From Nocardia amamiensis (GTDB lineage: Bacteria > Actinomycetota > Actinomycetes > Mycobacteriales > Mycobacteriaceae), in contig NZ_JADLQX010000020.1 in the NCBI RefSeq assembly GCF_015477605.1, positions 62,001 through 126,000 of the forward strand: a stretch of DNA of 64,000 bases. Reading direction: 5' to 3'. The translations under genes were made by a program, and so were the position numbers. Shown here piece by piece: positions 1 to 7,885 of this stretch (positions are counted from its first letter, which is position 1; the number at the start of each line of letters is the position of its first letter). The notes below the pieces were generated by a model that saw only the letters and a list, made by a program, of their open reading frames with translations, had not been told where the DNA came from and did no database searches.

Positions 1-2
1 AG

Positions 3-689
3 ATCGACATCGCCTATGACTACACCGGCACCGGTTGGATCAACTACCTGGGCAACGAGATACCGGTGCCCGACGAGATCGGCCAGTTCGAAGCGGTCCG
101 CGACGCCGATCTTGCCGAGCACGGCATGGTGTGGACGGCGATGGCGCCGATGAACAACACCTATGCGCTGGTCATGAGCGCACAGACCGCACGGGAGACG
201 GGGGTGCGCACGCTGTCGGACTACGCCCGACTGGTCGACGCCGACCCGGCCGCGGCGGCGATCTGCGTCGGCACCGAATTCAACGTCCGCCAGGACGGAT
301 TCCCGGGCCTGACCCGGAAATATGAGATCGACGCAGGCAAGGTGCGCAAACAGATCGTCCAGGACCCCGTGGTCTACCAGGCCACCGCGGACGGCAAGCA
401 GTGCCGCTTCGGCTCCGTCGCCGCCACCGACGGCCGTATTCCGGCCTTGAATCTGGTTCTGCTGCAGGATGATCGCGGCTTCTTCCCGAAATACAACGCG
501 GCGCTGGTGATGCGCGAGGATTTCGCAGGCGAGCATCCGCAGGTCGCCGCGATCATGACGCCGATCTCGCAGCGCCTCACCAACGATGCCATCACCGAAC
601 TCAACCGCCAGGTCGACGTGGACGGACGCGAACCGGCCGAGGTGGCGCGGGACTGGATGGTCGCCCAGGGGTTCGTCACCGCCCGCTGA
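3..689 (+). CDS. Glycine betaine/choline ABC transporter substrate-binding protein, 5' truncated
   Basis: The reading frame is open from the first bases of the window, so the start and signal peptide lie upstream; 228 residues are visible. The segment YDYTGTGWINYLGN near the visible N-terminus and the C-terminal NDAITELNRQVDVDG region are typical of the OpuAC/ProX-type fold that binds quaternary ammonium compounds outside the membrane and hands them to an ABC permease. Related proteins place aromatic residues around the trimethylammonium group; these cannot be assigned safely here. The permease and ATPase genes would be expected upstream, outside the window. The next gene is on the opposite strand, so this is the last gene of its operon. 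Confidence 0.85.
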   Translation: MDIAYDYTGTGWINYLGNEIPVPDEIGQFEAVRDADLAEHGMVWTAMAPMNNTYALVMSAQTARETGVRTLSDYARLVDADPAAAAICVGTEFNVRQDGFPGLTRKYEIDAGKVRKQIVQDPVVYQATADGKQCRFGSVAATDGRIPALNLVLLQDDRGFFPKYNAALVMREDFAGEHPQVAAIMTPISQRLTNDAITELNRQVDVDGREPAEVARDWMVAQGFVTAR

Positions 690-912
690 GGTGCGCCCCG
701 CCGGTAGCTCAGCCTGACCGCCTGCCGACAAGGGATCTCTCAGCTCGAGGCAAGGCCGAGGAGGACATCCTGCGTTCCGCTCTCCGCGCGGCCGGGTAAC
801 GGCGGAAGCTCTTTCATCGAACCGGTCCGCGACTTTGCGGCGTTGCTCCCGCCGGGTCCGCTCGGCGCGGATGTGCCGAAGCGGCCCGGCTGGTCCCACC
901 GCGCACAGTGAA

Positions 913-1554
913 TCAAGCACGCGGATCGCGGCCGAGGTAGCGCAGCAGTTCGGCGACGGCGGTGTCGTCCGCTCGACCATCCACGATGGCGGCGTAGGCG
1001 CCCCACTGGCGCAGCGGTTCCACGATTTCGGCCGCCTCGCCACTGCCGGGCGCCGGGTGGATGGCGCGGGCGGCGGTGAGCAGGTGGGTGGCCAGCTCGT
1101 CGGTCAACGGCGACGGCTGACCGGTGGCGATCGCGATATCCCAGGCATGCACCGCCGCGTCCAGCGCGCACATGACCGCCGCGACCGGAGTGGCGAGCGC
1201 GCCGTGCGGCAGCGGCGTCGGCACGGTCTCGGTGGCGTCGTCGACAGTGGCCCACGCGGCGGACGTCTGCTCGATCGCCTCCCGCACCAGGTCCGACGGA
1301 GAACCGTCGATCGTGCCGGAGGGCGCGAACGGGTTGTCGGCCGGACCATTGCCGATACCGAGGAACTCGGCATACGCCAGCTGATCGCCAGCGGCGTGCT
1401 GAACCACCTGCGTCACATTCCATTCCGAGCAGGGGGTGGGCAGCTGCCACTGGTCGGTACGGACACCGGCGACGACTGTCTCCAGCGCGCGGTAGGCGTC
1501 GGCGAGCACGTCCCGCCATACAGAAAGCAGGGTGGCGGCGGTGGTGGCGTTCAT
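913..1554 (-). CDS. TIGR03086-type DinB-like metal-binding protein
   Basis: A 213-residue protein of the mycothiol-dependent maleylpyruvate isomerase N-terminal / DinB-like four-helix family. The motif PCSEWNVTQVVQHAAGDQ (about residues 41-58) carries the usual TPC-W-V--H pattern in which the histidine is a metal ligand. A second helix near AAVHAWDIAIATGQ supplies the HxWD element typical of this family. Substrate and reaction are unknown; many members are thiol-dependent transferases. The ATG is preceded by a GAGAGG ribosome binding site. It is transcribed divergently from the WYL regulator, 87 bp away, which is therefore a likely controller. Confidence 0.8.
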   Translation of the reverse strand: MNATTAATLLSVWRDVLADAYRALETVVAGVRTDQWQLPTPCSEWNVTQVVQHAAGDQLAYAEFLGIGNGPADNPFAPSGTIDGSPSDLVREAIEQTSAAWATVDDATETVPTPLPHGALATPVAAVMCALDAAVHAWDIAIATGQPSPLTDELATHLLTAARAIHPAPGSGEAAEIVEPLRQWGAYAAIVDGRADDTAVAELLRYLGRDPRA

Positions 1555-1602
1555 GTCAGAGCCTCTCGGTCGTTTTCGTTGCTGACATCAGCCTATGCGG
1601 CC

Positions 1603-1625
1603 ATTAGGCTAGTTTTGTTCCTAAT
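1603..1625. promoter_or_regulatory. Inverted repeat between divergent DinB-like and WYL genes
   Basis: ATTAGG and CCTAAT face each other across 11 bp in the short divergent intergenic region, overlapping where both promoters must lie. This is a candidate operator, most simply for the WYL regulator itself; that assignment is inferred from position only. Confidence 0.4.
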
Positions 1626-1641
1626 AGCCGAGGAGGAAGAA

Positions 1642-2619
1642 GTGGCCTCGACCACTCCGCGATTGCTGCGGTTGCTGGCACTCCTCCAAGGACGCGCGCA
1701 CACCGGCCGCGAGCTGGCCGAGCGCCTGGGCATTACCGACCGCACCCTGCGCAACGACATTCAACGGCTGCGCGAGCTGGGCTATCCGGTGCACGCGGAA
1801 CGCGGCGCGATCGGCGGCTATCGGCTCGGTCGCGGCACCACCATGCCGCCCCTGCTGCTGGACGACGACGAGGCGGTGGCCGTCGCGGTCGCGGTCGGGC
1901 TCGCCGAAGACGGCTCCACCGGCATCGCGGATATCACCGAGCACGTCACGAGGGCGCTGGGCAAGCTGGACCAGATCCTGCCGAAACGCTTGCAGCGCAA
2001 GGTGTCCGCGCTGCGCGATGCCACCGCGATCGGCCCGGCGACGACCGGGTCGCGAGAACCGGACGCCCCGGTTCCCGCCGCCGTGCTCACCACCCTGGCG
2101 GGCGCCATCCGCGACGGCGCGACGGTTCGCATCGAGGAGACCGCCGAATCCACCGTGGAGATCGAACCGTACCGGCTGATCAACTGGCAGCGACGCTGGT
2201 ATCTGGTCGCCTACGGCTTGGAAAACCATTCCTGGCGTGCGATTCCCGTCGCCCGGATCACACGAGCCGAGGCGAACTCCCGGCGCTTCGCCGCGCGCTC
2301 GCTTCCCGACGACGATCTGGTCGCCTTCGTCATGCGCCACATCGCCACGACCGGCTGGAAGGTCCATGCCCGGGTCACCGTGCTCGCCCCCGCCGACGTC
2401 GTGATCGCCCGCATCAATCCCGCGGTCGGCGTGGTCGAACCCGTGGACGCCCACACCTGCGTGCTCTACACCGGCGCGGACGCGTTGGAGACCATCGCCA
2501 TCTACCTTTCCATGCTGATGATGGACTTCCGCGTGGACGGCCCACCAGAACTCGTCGCGCACCTGCGCACCCTCGCTCGGCGGTATGCCGATGCGATCGC
2601 CGACGCGCCGGCCACCTGA
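1642..2619 (+). CDS. WYL domain-containing HTH transcriptional regulator (DeoR-like)
   Basis: The open frame extends far upstream, but the GTG at this position is preceded by a near-ideal AGGAGGAAGA ribosome binding site and begins exactly where the family N-terminus begins. The 325-residue product has an N-terminal HTH_11 winged helix (about residues 5-60, TGRELAERLGITDRTLRNDI) and a WYL effector domain with the diagnostic WYL at about 186-188 in RRWYLVAYG. A C-terminal WCX-like region follows. WYL domains bind nucleic acid or small ligands and switch the HTH domain. The divergent DinB-like gene is the likely target, probably together with autoregulation. Confidence 0.88.
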   Translation: MASTTPRLLRLLALLQGRAHTGRELAERLGITDRTLRNDIQRLRELGYPVHAERGAIGGYRLGRGTTMPPLLLDDDEAVAVAVAVGLAEDGSTGIADITEHVTRALGKLDQILPKRLQRKVSALRDATAIGPATTGSREPDAPVPAAVLTTLAGAIRDGATVRIEETAESTVEIEPYRLINWQRRWYLVAYGLENHSWRAIPVARITRAEANSRRFAARSLPDDDLVAFVMRHIATTGWKVHARVTVLAPADVVIARINPAVGVVEPVDAHTCVLYTGADALETIAIYLSMLMMDFRVDGPPELVAHLRTLARRYADAIADAPAT

Positions 2620-2671
2620 GCGCGCCGCGAATGCCGGGCCGCCGCCATTGCGATGAGGAGTGACATAGTGA

Positions 2672-2869
2672 GGCAAGATCCGCGCGTGCGCGAAAGGATT
2701 GGAATTACTGGCCGCCGACCGCACGCAGAGCCGTCAGGGCATCGAGACGGTCGTCGCCGGCTGGCCCGACTCCGACGTGGACCAATTCAGCAGGCTCGTC
2801 GCGCGATTCAACCAGTCGGTCGAGCAGAAAGAGCACAACCCCCTGGCCGCGCCCACTAGGGTGGGGTGA
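2672..2869 (+). pseudogene. Decayed MarR-family regulator, C-terminal remnant
   Basis: No start codon with a ribosome binding site is present, but the frame reads LLAADRTQSRQGIETVVAGW followed by DSDVDQFSRLVARFNQSVEQ. This is the last helix and dimerization region of MarR-type regulators. A run of five C at 2839-2843 shifts the end of the frame: one C fewer would give the usual NPWPRP ending. The DNA-binding domain is gone. It is read here as a pseudogene remnant by pattern recognition. Confidence 0.5.
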
Positions 2870-2921
2870 CGACCGGTCGGTGCACGGTCACGCGGCGGAA
2901 TAGGCGCCCGAAGCTTCGGGC

Positions 2922-3293
2922 TCACACTTCCAAATCCTCCTCGATGCCCTTCAGGCGGTGCCTGGCCAGCGCCAAATTCGCCCGGCCCCGGTCCAGGGCG
3001 AGGTAGAGGAACAGGCCCTTGGACTTGCGGCCGGTCATCGGCCGGATGATGTGGTACTGGCCGGACAGCGTGATGAGGATGTCCTCGATGTCATCCTTGA
3101 GGCCGAGCTGGTCCATGGTGCGCAGCTTGGCGCGTACCACCTCGGTGTTGCCCGCGCCTGCGACCTGCAGATCGAGGGACTTCGAACTACCGAGCATGCC
3201 GAGGGCCATGCCGCTGTTGTAGTCGACGACGGCGGCGCCGATCGCGCCATCGATCACCATCATGTCTTTGAGGGCGAGATCCATATTGGACAT
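2922..3293 (-). CDS. Roadblock/LC7 domain protein
   Basis: A 123-residue single-domain Roadblock/LC7 protein, last gene of a four-gene Roadblock operon. The pattern GAIGAAVVDYNSGMALGMLG (about residues 17-36) is the first strand-turn-strand of the fold, followed by the helix LDLQVAGAGNTEVVRAK and the strands DILITLSGQYHIIRP and LFLYLALDRGRANLALAR. Roadblock proteins dimerize and usually regulate small GTPases of the Ras/MglA type or act as scaffold subunits. No GTPase gene is adjacent. An AAGGAA ribosome binding site precedes the ATG. Only 11 bp separate it from the upstream gene. Confidence 0.88.
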   Translation of the reverse strand: MSNMDLALKDMMVIDGAIGAAVVDYNSGMALGMLGSSKSLDLQVAGAGNTEVVRAKLRTMDQLGLKDDIEDILITLSGQYHIIRPMTGRKSKGLFLYLALDRGRANLALARHRLKGIEEDLEV

Positions 3294-3304
3294 ATCCGTT
3301 CCTT

Positions 3305-3781
3305 TCAGTGGGTTTTCGTTGCCTGTTCTTTTCCGGAGTCGTTCGCCACCGGCGTCAGGAGGTCGGCGATCGCGCGCGCTACCGGACGCGATTCCAGGTG
3401 CAGCCGGCCGATGTTCACTTCGGGGCTCGCCAGCACGGTCAGCGAGGTCCAGCCCGCCGCGTAGATGACCACGTGCCCGCCGGTGCCGTGCACCACGACC
3501 TCACTGAAGCCGCCGCCGTGCGCGGTGCTCGCCAGACGGTGCGACAGTGCCAGCTGTGAGGCGGCCATCGCGGCCATCCCGTTGGGTTCGATGTGTGTGG
3601 GTAGATCGTGCGCGACGAGCAGCCCGTCGTTGGACGCCACCAGCGCGCCGGTCAGCCGAGGGACGCGATCGCGCAGTGCCTTCAGTTCGGTCAGCACCGC
3701 CGCGTTCGGTTCGGGTCCGGACATCCCCACCTTGCTCAACCTTCCCATCAGTTCGCCGAGCCTCTTCTTCCGCGCGGTCAC
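3305..3781 (-). CDS. Roadblock/LC7 domain protein, longer paralog
   Basis: A 158-residue protein started at the GTG whose GTGA overlaps the stop of the preceding gene by 4 bp, giving translational coupling; a later ATG (MGRLSK) is the alternative. After a basic N-terminal stretch, the Roadblock domain spans about residues 30-140 with RLTGALVASNDGLLVAHDLP and the strand HVVIYAAGWTSLTVLASPEV. It is closer to the MglB-like Roadblocks found in actinobacterial conservons than to its two neighbours, but the conservon partners (sensor kinase, DUF742, GTPase) are absent here. It probably forms homo- or heterodimers with the flanking Roadblock proteins. Confidence 0.85.
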   Translation of the reverse strand: MTARKKRLGELMGRLSKVGMSGPEPNAAVLTELKALRDRVPRLTGALVASNDGLLVAHDLPTHIEPNGMAAMAASQLALSHRLASTAHGGGFSEVVVHGTGGHVVIYAAGWTSLTVLASPEVNIGRLHLESRPVARAIADLLTPVANDSGKEQATKTH

Positions 3782-4596
3782 GCGAGCTCCTCCAAAGCCG
3801 CCCGCAGGCGGACGAGTAGGTCGCGGTCCGGCGGCTCCGAGCGGTCCGGGACGGGAACCGATGCTCCCGGCCGCCGGACTCGGCGTCGAGGAAGCCGACC
3901 GGGCGCCCCGGCCGCGACCGGAATTACCGCTTCCGGCTCCGCAGGCCTGAGCGGTTCGGCGGGAGGGGGCGTCGCGATAGGCCGCTCGATCAGCCCCGCG
4001 GCGGTCAGATCCCGCACCGCCATCAGACAGCCATAGGTGGTGCGACCGAGTTCGCGGCTGATTCCCGCGATACTGCGCTGCGCATCGGCGGCGGCCAGTA
4101 CCTCGGCTTGGCCCCCGGTCAGCACCACACGCCGTCGGCGCACACGGCGCACGGGGACGACGGGGGCACGGTCGACCAGTTCCGCCGGCCATGGCCCCCA
4201 CTCCGGATCGCCGCGCCGGGCGCACTCGTGAACGAGCGCGTGCGGCGTGATGTGACAGACGGGGGCGAGCCAGTGCGGCGGCGCGGGCCGGAATTCCGGG
4301 ACGGCGGGCGAGGCCAGTAAAAAGTAGGCGGCATCGAACACCGACAGCAAAGCCAGAGTTTCCAGCCGCGGCCGCCCCAGCACGCGGCCTGGATCTCCGG
4401 CTCCGGCGCGTTGCCAGTCCTCGGCGGTCGCCACGCCCGCCTCGATCACGAGCCGGTCCAGCCCGGTCGTGCGGCCGCAGTCGGCGGACACGATCGCGCC
4501 GTCAGCGAGATGAAACGCGCCGTCGCCGGCGCGCAACACGCCGGTGCTTCCTTCGCTTTCCAGTCGCCGCAATTCGACCGCGAGCTCAACACCCAT
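3778..4596 (-). CDS. DUF4388-like/winged-helix protein embedded in Roadblock operon
   Basis: A 272-residue protein with three visible parts. Residues 1-60 (LRRLESEGSTGVLRAGDGAFHL) look like the PATAN/DUF4388 type seen in effector proteins of two-component and GTPase signalling. The middle (about 145-205, VVLTGGQAEVLAAADAQRSI then RELGRTTYGCLMAVRDLTAA) resembles a winged helix. The tail is Pro/Arg-rich. Its ATG lies inside the 3' end of the upstream Roadblock gene (11 bp overlap) and its stop overlaps the next gene, so all four genes should be co-translated. It is the likely output subunit of the operon; DNA binding is inferred, not shown. Confidence 0.6.
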   Translation of the reverse strand: MGVELAVELRRLESEGSTGVLRAGDGAFHLADGAIVSADCGRTTGLDRLVIEAGVATAEDWQRAGAGDPGRVLGRPRLETLALLSVFDAAYFLLASPAVPEFRPAPPHWLAPVCHITPHALVHECARRGDPEWGPWPAELVDRAPVVPVRRVRRRRVVLTGGQAEVLAAADAQRSIAGISRELGRTTYGCLMAVRDLTAAGLIERPIATPPPAEPLRPAEPEAVIPVAAGAPGRLPRRRVRRPGASVPVPDRSEPPDRDLLVRLRAALEELA

Positions 4597-4978
4597 GACC
4601 GTCCTCAGCCAATTCGGCGAGAATTCCCCGGAGCTGGAATCGCGCCATCGCCAGATTGCCGGTGTCCTCGTCGAACAACACGTGCACGAAAAGCCGTCCG
4701 TCGAAGTCGCCGTTCACCAGATTCAGCAAGTGATAACCACTCGTCCCGCAGACGATGATTTCGGTGACGTCGTCGCCGTCGTGTCCGGTGGACAGCGCCG
4801 GGCAGCCGAGCACCGCGCGCACCACGTCGGTGGTGGCCGCGGCGTCCTCGTGCTGGTCGACCAGCTCGTGCACCCCGGCCGCGGCGATCGCCAGGCCGCT
4901 CGCGCCGTCCACCAACGTCACACTGCGCGCACCTGGAATGTCCATGATGCGTTTCAGACAGCCATCAATACCGATCAC
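4586..4978 (-). CDS. Roadblock/LC7 domain protein, first gene of operon
   Basis: A 130-residue single-domain Roadblock protein. GARSVTLVDGASGLAIAAAG (about residues 16-35) and EIIVCGTSGYHLLNLV give the fold pattern; the C-terminal half has the strand-helix DGRLFVHVLFDEDTGNLAMA. The best in-frame start is GTG; the ribosome binding site is weak, and an internal ATG 11 codons later cannot be excluded. It heads the operon, so the promoter should lie in the AT-richer stretch just upstream, which also carries three tandem 17-bp palindromic repeats. Confidence 0.82.
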   Translation of the reverse strand: MIGIDGCLKRIMDIPGARSVTLVDGASGLAIAAAGVHELVDQHEDAAATTDVVRAVLGCPALSTGHDGDDVTEIIVCGTSGYHLLNLVNGDFDGRLFVHVLFDEDTGNLAMARFQLRGILAELAEDGHGC

Positions 4979-5101
4979 GCGCCACCACTTGTCATGTGCG
5001 GGTGTTTACGGGTTCCAGACGCTACACACGACAGCCGGGTGCTGCACAGTAAATACGGGAGAAATTTCCGGTAAAAATCGTTTCCGCTGGCAGAGCGGAG
5101 A

Positions 5102-5152
5102 AATACCTTCCGGTATTCAATACCTCTTGGTATTCAATACCTTTCGGTTTTC
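5102..5152. repeat. Three tandem 17-bp palindromic repeats, operator-like iterons
   Basis: Three head-to-tail copies of 17 bp (5102-5118, 5119-5135, 5136-5152) read AATACC-NNNN-GGTATT-C, the third ending GGTTTTC. Each copy is itself a palindrome with a 4-bp centre, so a dimeric repressor could bind three times with 17-bp phasing, which is not a whole number of helical turns. The region is locally AT-rich and lies 124-174 bp upstream of the Roadblock operon start. Confidence 0.7.
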
Positions 5153-5511
5153 ATTATCCCGCGCCGGACGCGAGCACTCGGGATCCGCGGAACGGCGCAT
5201 CGACTGCTCCGACTCGGCCAACGCGTGAATTGGCCGGCCCTCATGGTCGACACCGCACGCGAGCTCAGCGGTCCGGGTGGCTTCACCATCACGTCGCCGC
5301 TCTGGGGCAGACCATGCCCACGGCGTCGTCACGTCTTGTAGTCATCGCGCAGCAACTACCGGAGCGGCCACTGGTTCGCTGCTGGGCGCAGTCGATTCCG
5401 TACACCGGCCAGGATCCAGACGCGGTGTCCCCGCCGCATCCGAACGGGCCGACTGGCGTCGAGTCGATGTCGGCGGGCGAATCGAGGTCCGCGAGTAAGA
5501 AGCGGAGCCTG
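5153..5511. other. Intergenic stretch without a recognisable gene
   Basis: Several short frames are open on both strands, but none has a ribosome binding site with a protein-like sequence or a family resemblance. It lies between the iterons and the 3' end of the lipoprotein gene. Confidence 0.4.
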
Positions 5512-5850
5512 TCAACCGCCGGTGATGCCGGTGGATAGTTTGACCACGACCTTGTCGTTGGTGACTTCCTGCACCGTAACGGTGCGCCCATCCGTGGACT
5601 GGGTTTCCCCGACTGGAACGGTGATCTCCTGACCGGCCACCGACAGGGTGACCAGATTGCCGTTCACCGCAATGAGTTTCGCCTCGATGCCCAGAATGCT
5701 TGCTTTCGCGTCCACACCACGAGCGAACGTGACCGTGCAACCACTCACGGTGCAGTCGGTCTTCGTGCCTTGCCCTTCCGCCGTGCAGGCAGCCCCGAGC
5801 GGGGTCAACAAGACGAACAGGGACACAGCGACAAACCGACGAACAGACAC
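5512..5850 (-). CDS. Small secreted lipoprotein, function unknown
   Basis: A 112-residue product from the GTG start. TACACT lies 6 bp before this GTG, the pattern of an actinobacterial leaderless promoter, which decides against the ATG 13 codons upstream. The signal peptide VRRFVAVSLFVLLTPLGAAC ends in a lipobox (LGAAC), so the mature protein would be lipid-anchored at Cys19. Two more cysteines (DCTVSGC) follow and could form a disulfide. The rest is rich in beta-strand patterns (VTLSVAGQEITVPVGETQS) and is not assigned to a family. Confidence 0.75.
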   Translation of the reverse strand: MSVRRFVAVSLFVLLTPLGAACTAEGQGTKTDCTVSGCTVTFARGVDAKASILGIEAKLIAVNGNLVTLSVAGQEITVPVGETQSTDGRTVTVQEVTNDKVVVKLSTGITGG

Positions 5851-5913
5851 GCGACGAGTGTAGAGCGAACGGGCAATGCCGTCCGGCATCTGACCGGAAT
5901 CCCGTGTGAAACC

Positions 5914-7866
5914 TCAGCGGCGTCTGCCGCGCAAGTAGTCGCTGACCACGGCGGCGCCCAGACCGTCGAGGTCGGGCGCTACGACGCGGCCGCCGCCGCG
6001 GCGGGCCATCAGGTCGACGAAGGCGGCCAATCGCGGGTCGTCGCCGAGCATGAACACCGTGACCGACGCGCCCAGTTTCGCCAAGGCGTCGACCTGGGCC
6101 ATCGTCGCGGCCAGCGTGCGCGACTCGGGCGGCCAGTTGAAGTACGCCTCGCCGTCCGGCTCCAGATGGGCCGTCGGCTCGCCGTCGGTGACGACCAGCA
6201 CCACGGGCACGGCGTCCGGATGCCTGCGCAGGTGCCCCGCGGCGAGCAGCAGTGCGTGGTGCAGATTGGTGCCTTGCTCCCACACCCCTTCCAGCGCCGT
6301 CAGTTCGCCGATGCCGACCGTCGTGGCGTACCGGCCGAACGTGATCACGCTCAGCGCGTCGGAACGAAACCGGGTGCCGATCAAGTGGTGCAAGGCGAGG
6401 GCGGTGCGCTTCATCGGAACCCATCGGCCGTCCTGCACCATCGACCAGGACGTGTCGACGCACAGCGCCACGGCCGCCCTGGACCGCTGTTCGGTTTCCA
6501 TCACCTCGACATCGGAAACATCCAGCGTGACACGGCGACTGCCCGTCGACGCCGAGCGCAGCACGGCGTTGCGCACGGTCCTGGGCACGTCCCACGGCTC
6601 GGAATCGCCGAACCGCCACGCTCGTGCCGCACCGGTCGGCTCGCCCGCCGCACCAGCCGAGGCCGTGTCCCGCTCGCCGCGCCGAGAACGCAACCGTCCG
6701 ATGACATCACGCAGCGCCACCTCGCCGAGTCGCCGTAAAGCCTTGGGCGTCAACCGAAGTGAGCCGTCCTGCGCGCGTTCGAACAGACCTTGCCCGCGTA
6801 GTTCCCGCTCCAGCTCCGCCAGCCGGCCCGCGTCCACCCTCGCCTCTTCGCCGAGATGACGGGCCAGGGCGTCCAGGTCGATGTCCTCCAACCTGGCACC
6901 GGGGTAGGACTGGGCGAGCTGCTCGGCGAGCGCGTCGAGTTCGGCGAGATCCTGCAGGGCCTGCGCGCCCGCGCCGAGACCCAACGGGTCCTCGCCGCGG
7001 AATGGCCGCCCGGAGACCCAGTCCTCGCCCGGACGCAGCGCCCGCAGGTTGGCGTCCAGCGCGGCGACTTGCTGGGCGATCCGCGGGTCGCCGAACGCCT
7101 GGCCGATCAGCTGGGAGAGTTCCGCGTGCTGCTGCTCGGACATCGAGTTCATCATGCGTTGCGCGGCGGCGGCACGGGCGGCGAGCGCGTCGATCAGTTC
7201 CTCGGTGTCGCGCGGGTTCTCGGGGAAGAACTCGCCGTGCTCGGTCATGAAATCGGCGAACCGCCGCTCGGTGTTCTCGCCCCGCGCATGGGCCGCGAGC
7301 AGATCGTTCAGGTCGGACATCATTCGCCTCACCCGCTCGACGTCCTCGGGCGTCGTGTTCCGCAAGGCCTGCTTCATTCCCTGGAAACGGGATTCCAGCA
7401 GTTCCTGGCCGAGCAGGTCGCGAATCTTCTGGTAGTTCTCCCGGCCGGTTTCCGATCGCCAGCGGTAGTCGGCGAGTTCGCTGACCGCGGCGGCCGTGCT
7501 CGACGGCAATGCGTCCAGCTGTGCTTCGGCGAACCTGGCGTCATCGGACGGATCGGGGAACAGGGCGCCGCGCTCAGCATCCAGCGCCTCGTTCAGCAGT
7601 TCGCGGACCTGCTGCAATGTGCCGTCCAGCCGGTGGCGCCGGGAGATCTCCGAGCGGCGCTGCCACACTCGGCGGGTCAGCTCCTCCAGGCCGGGCATCG
7701 TGCTGGTGCCGCGCCGCAACAGCTCCTGCAATGCGCTGCGCGGCGAACTGCCCTCCATCACCTCGCGCCCGACCCGGTCCAGCGCCTCCCGCAGGTCCAG
7801 CGGAGGCGCCAGCGGATCCGGTCCGTCGTGATAAGGCCCGTAGGAGTAGCGATCGGGGGAGCTCAC
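5914..7866 (-). CDS. VWA domain protein (magnesium-chelatase-like, Rv0959-type)
   Basis: A 650-residue protein. Residues 1-400 are helical and charged. The C-terminal von Willebrand A domain begins at about 462, with the metal-ion-dependent adhesion site DTSWS at 471-475 and the later TDGEP element; all MIDAS residues are present. It forms a pair with the upstream MoxR-like ATPase (19 bp apart), as Rv0959/Rv0958 do in M. tuberculosis. Such AAA-VWA pairs act as metal-dependent chaperones or remodelling complexes. The true client is unknown, and a chlorophyll-type chelatase is unlikely in this organism. Confidence 0.85.
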   Translation of the reverse strand: MSSPDRYSYGPYHDGPDPLAPPLDLREALDRVGREVMEGSSPRSALQELLRRGTSTMPGLEELTRRVWQRRSEISRRHRLDGTLQQVRELLNEALDAERGALFPDPSDDARFAEAQLDALPSSTAAAVSELADYRWRSETGRENYQKIRDLLGQELLESRFQGMKQALRNTTPEDVERVRRMMSDLNDLLAAHARGENTERRFADFMTEHGEFFPENPRDTEELIDALAARAAAAQRMMNSMSEQQHAELSQLIGQAFGDPRIAQQVAALDANLRALRPGEDWVSGRPFRGEDPLGLGAGAQALQDLAELDALAEQLAQSYPGARLEDIDLDALARHLGEEARVDAGRLAELERELRGQGLFERAQDGSLRLTPKALRRLGEVALRDVIGRLRSRRGERDTASAGAAGEPTGAARAWRFGDSEPWDVPRTVRNAVLRSASTGSRRVTLDVSDVEVMETEQRSRAAVALCVDTSWSMVQDGRWVPMKRTALALHHLIGTRFRSDALSVITFGRYATTVGIGELTALEGVWEQGTNLHHALLLAAGHLRRHPDAVPVVLVVTDGEPTAHLEPDGEAYFNWPPESRTLAATMAQVDALAKLGASVTVFMLGDDPRLAAFVDLMARRGGGRVVAPDLDGLGAAVVSDYLRGRRR

Positions 7867-7885
7867 GACGCCTCACTGGGAGCGG

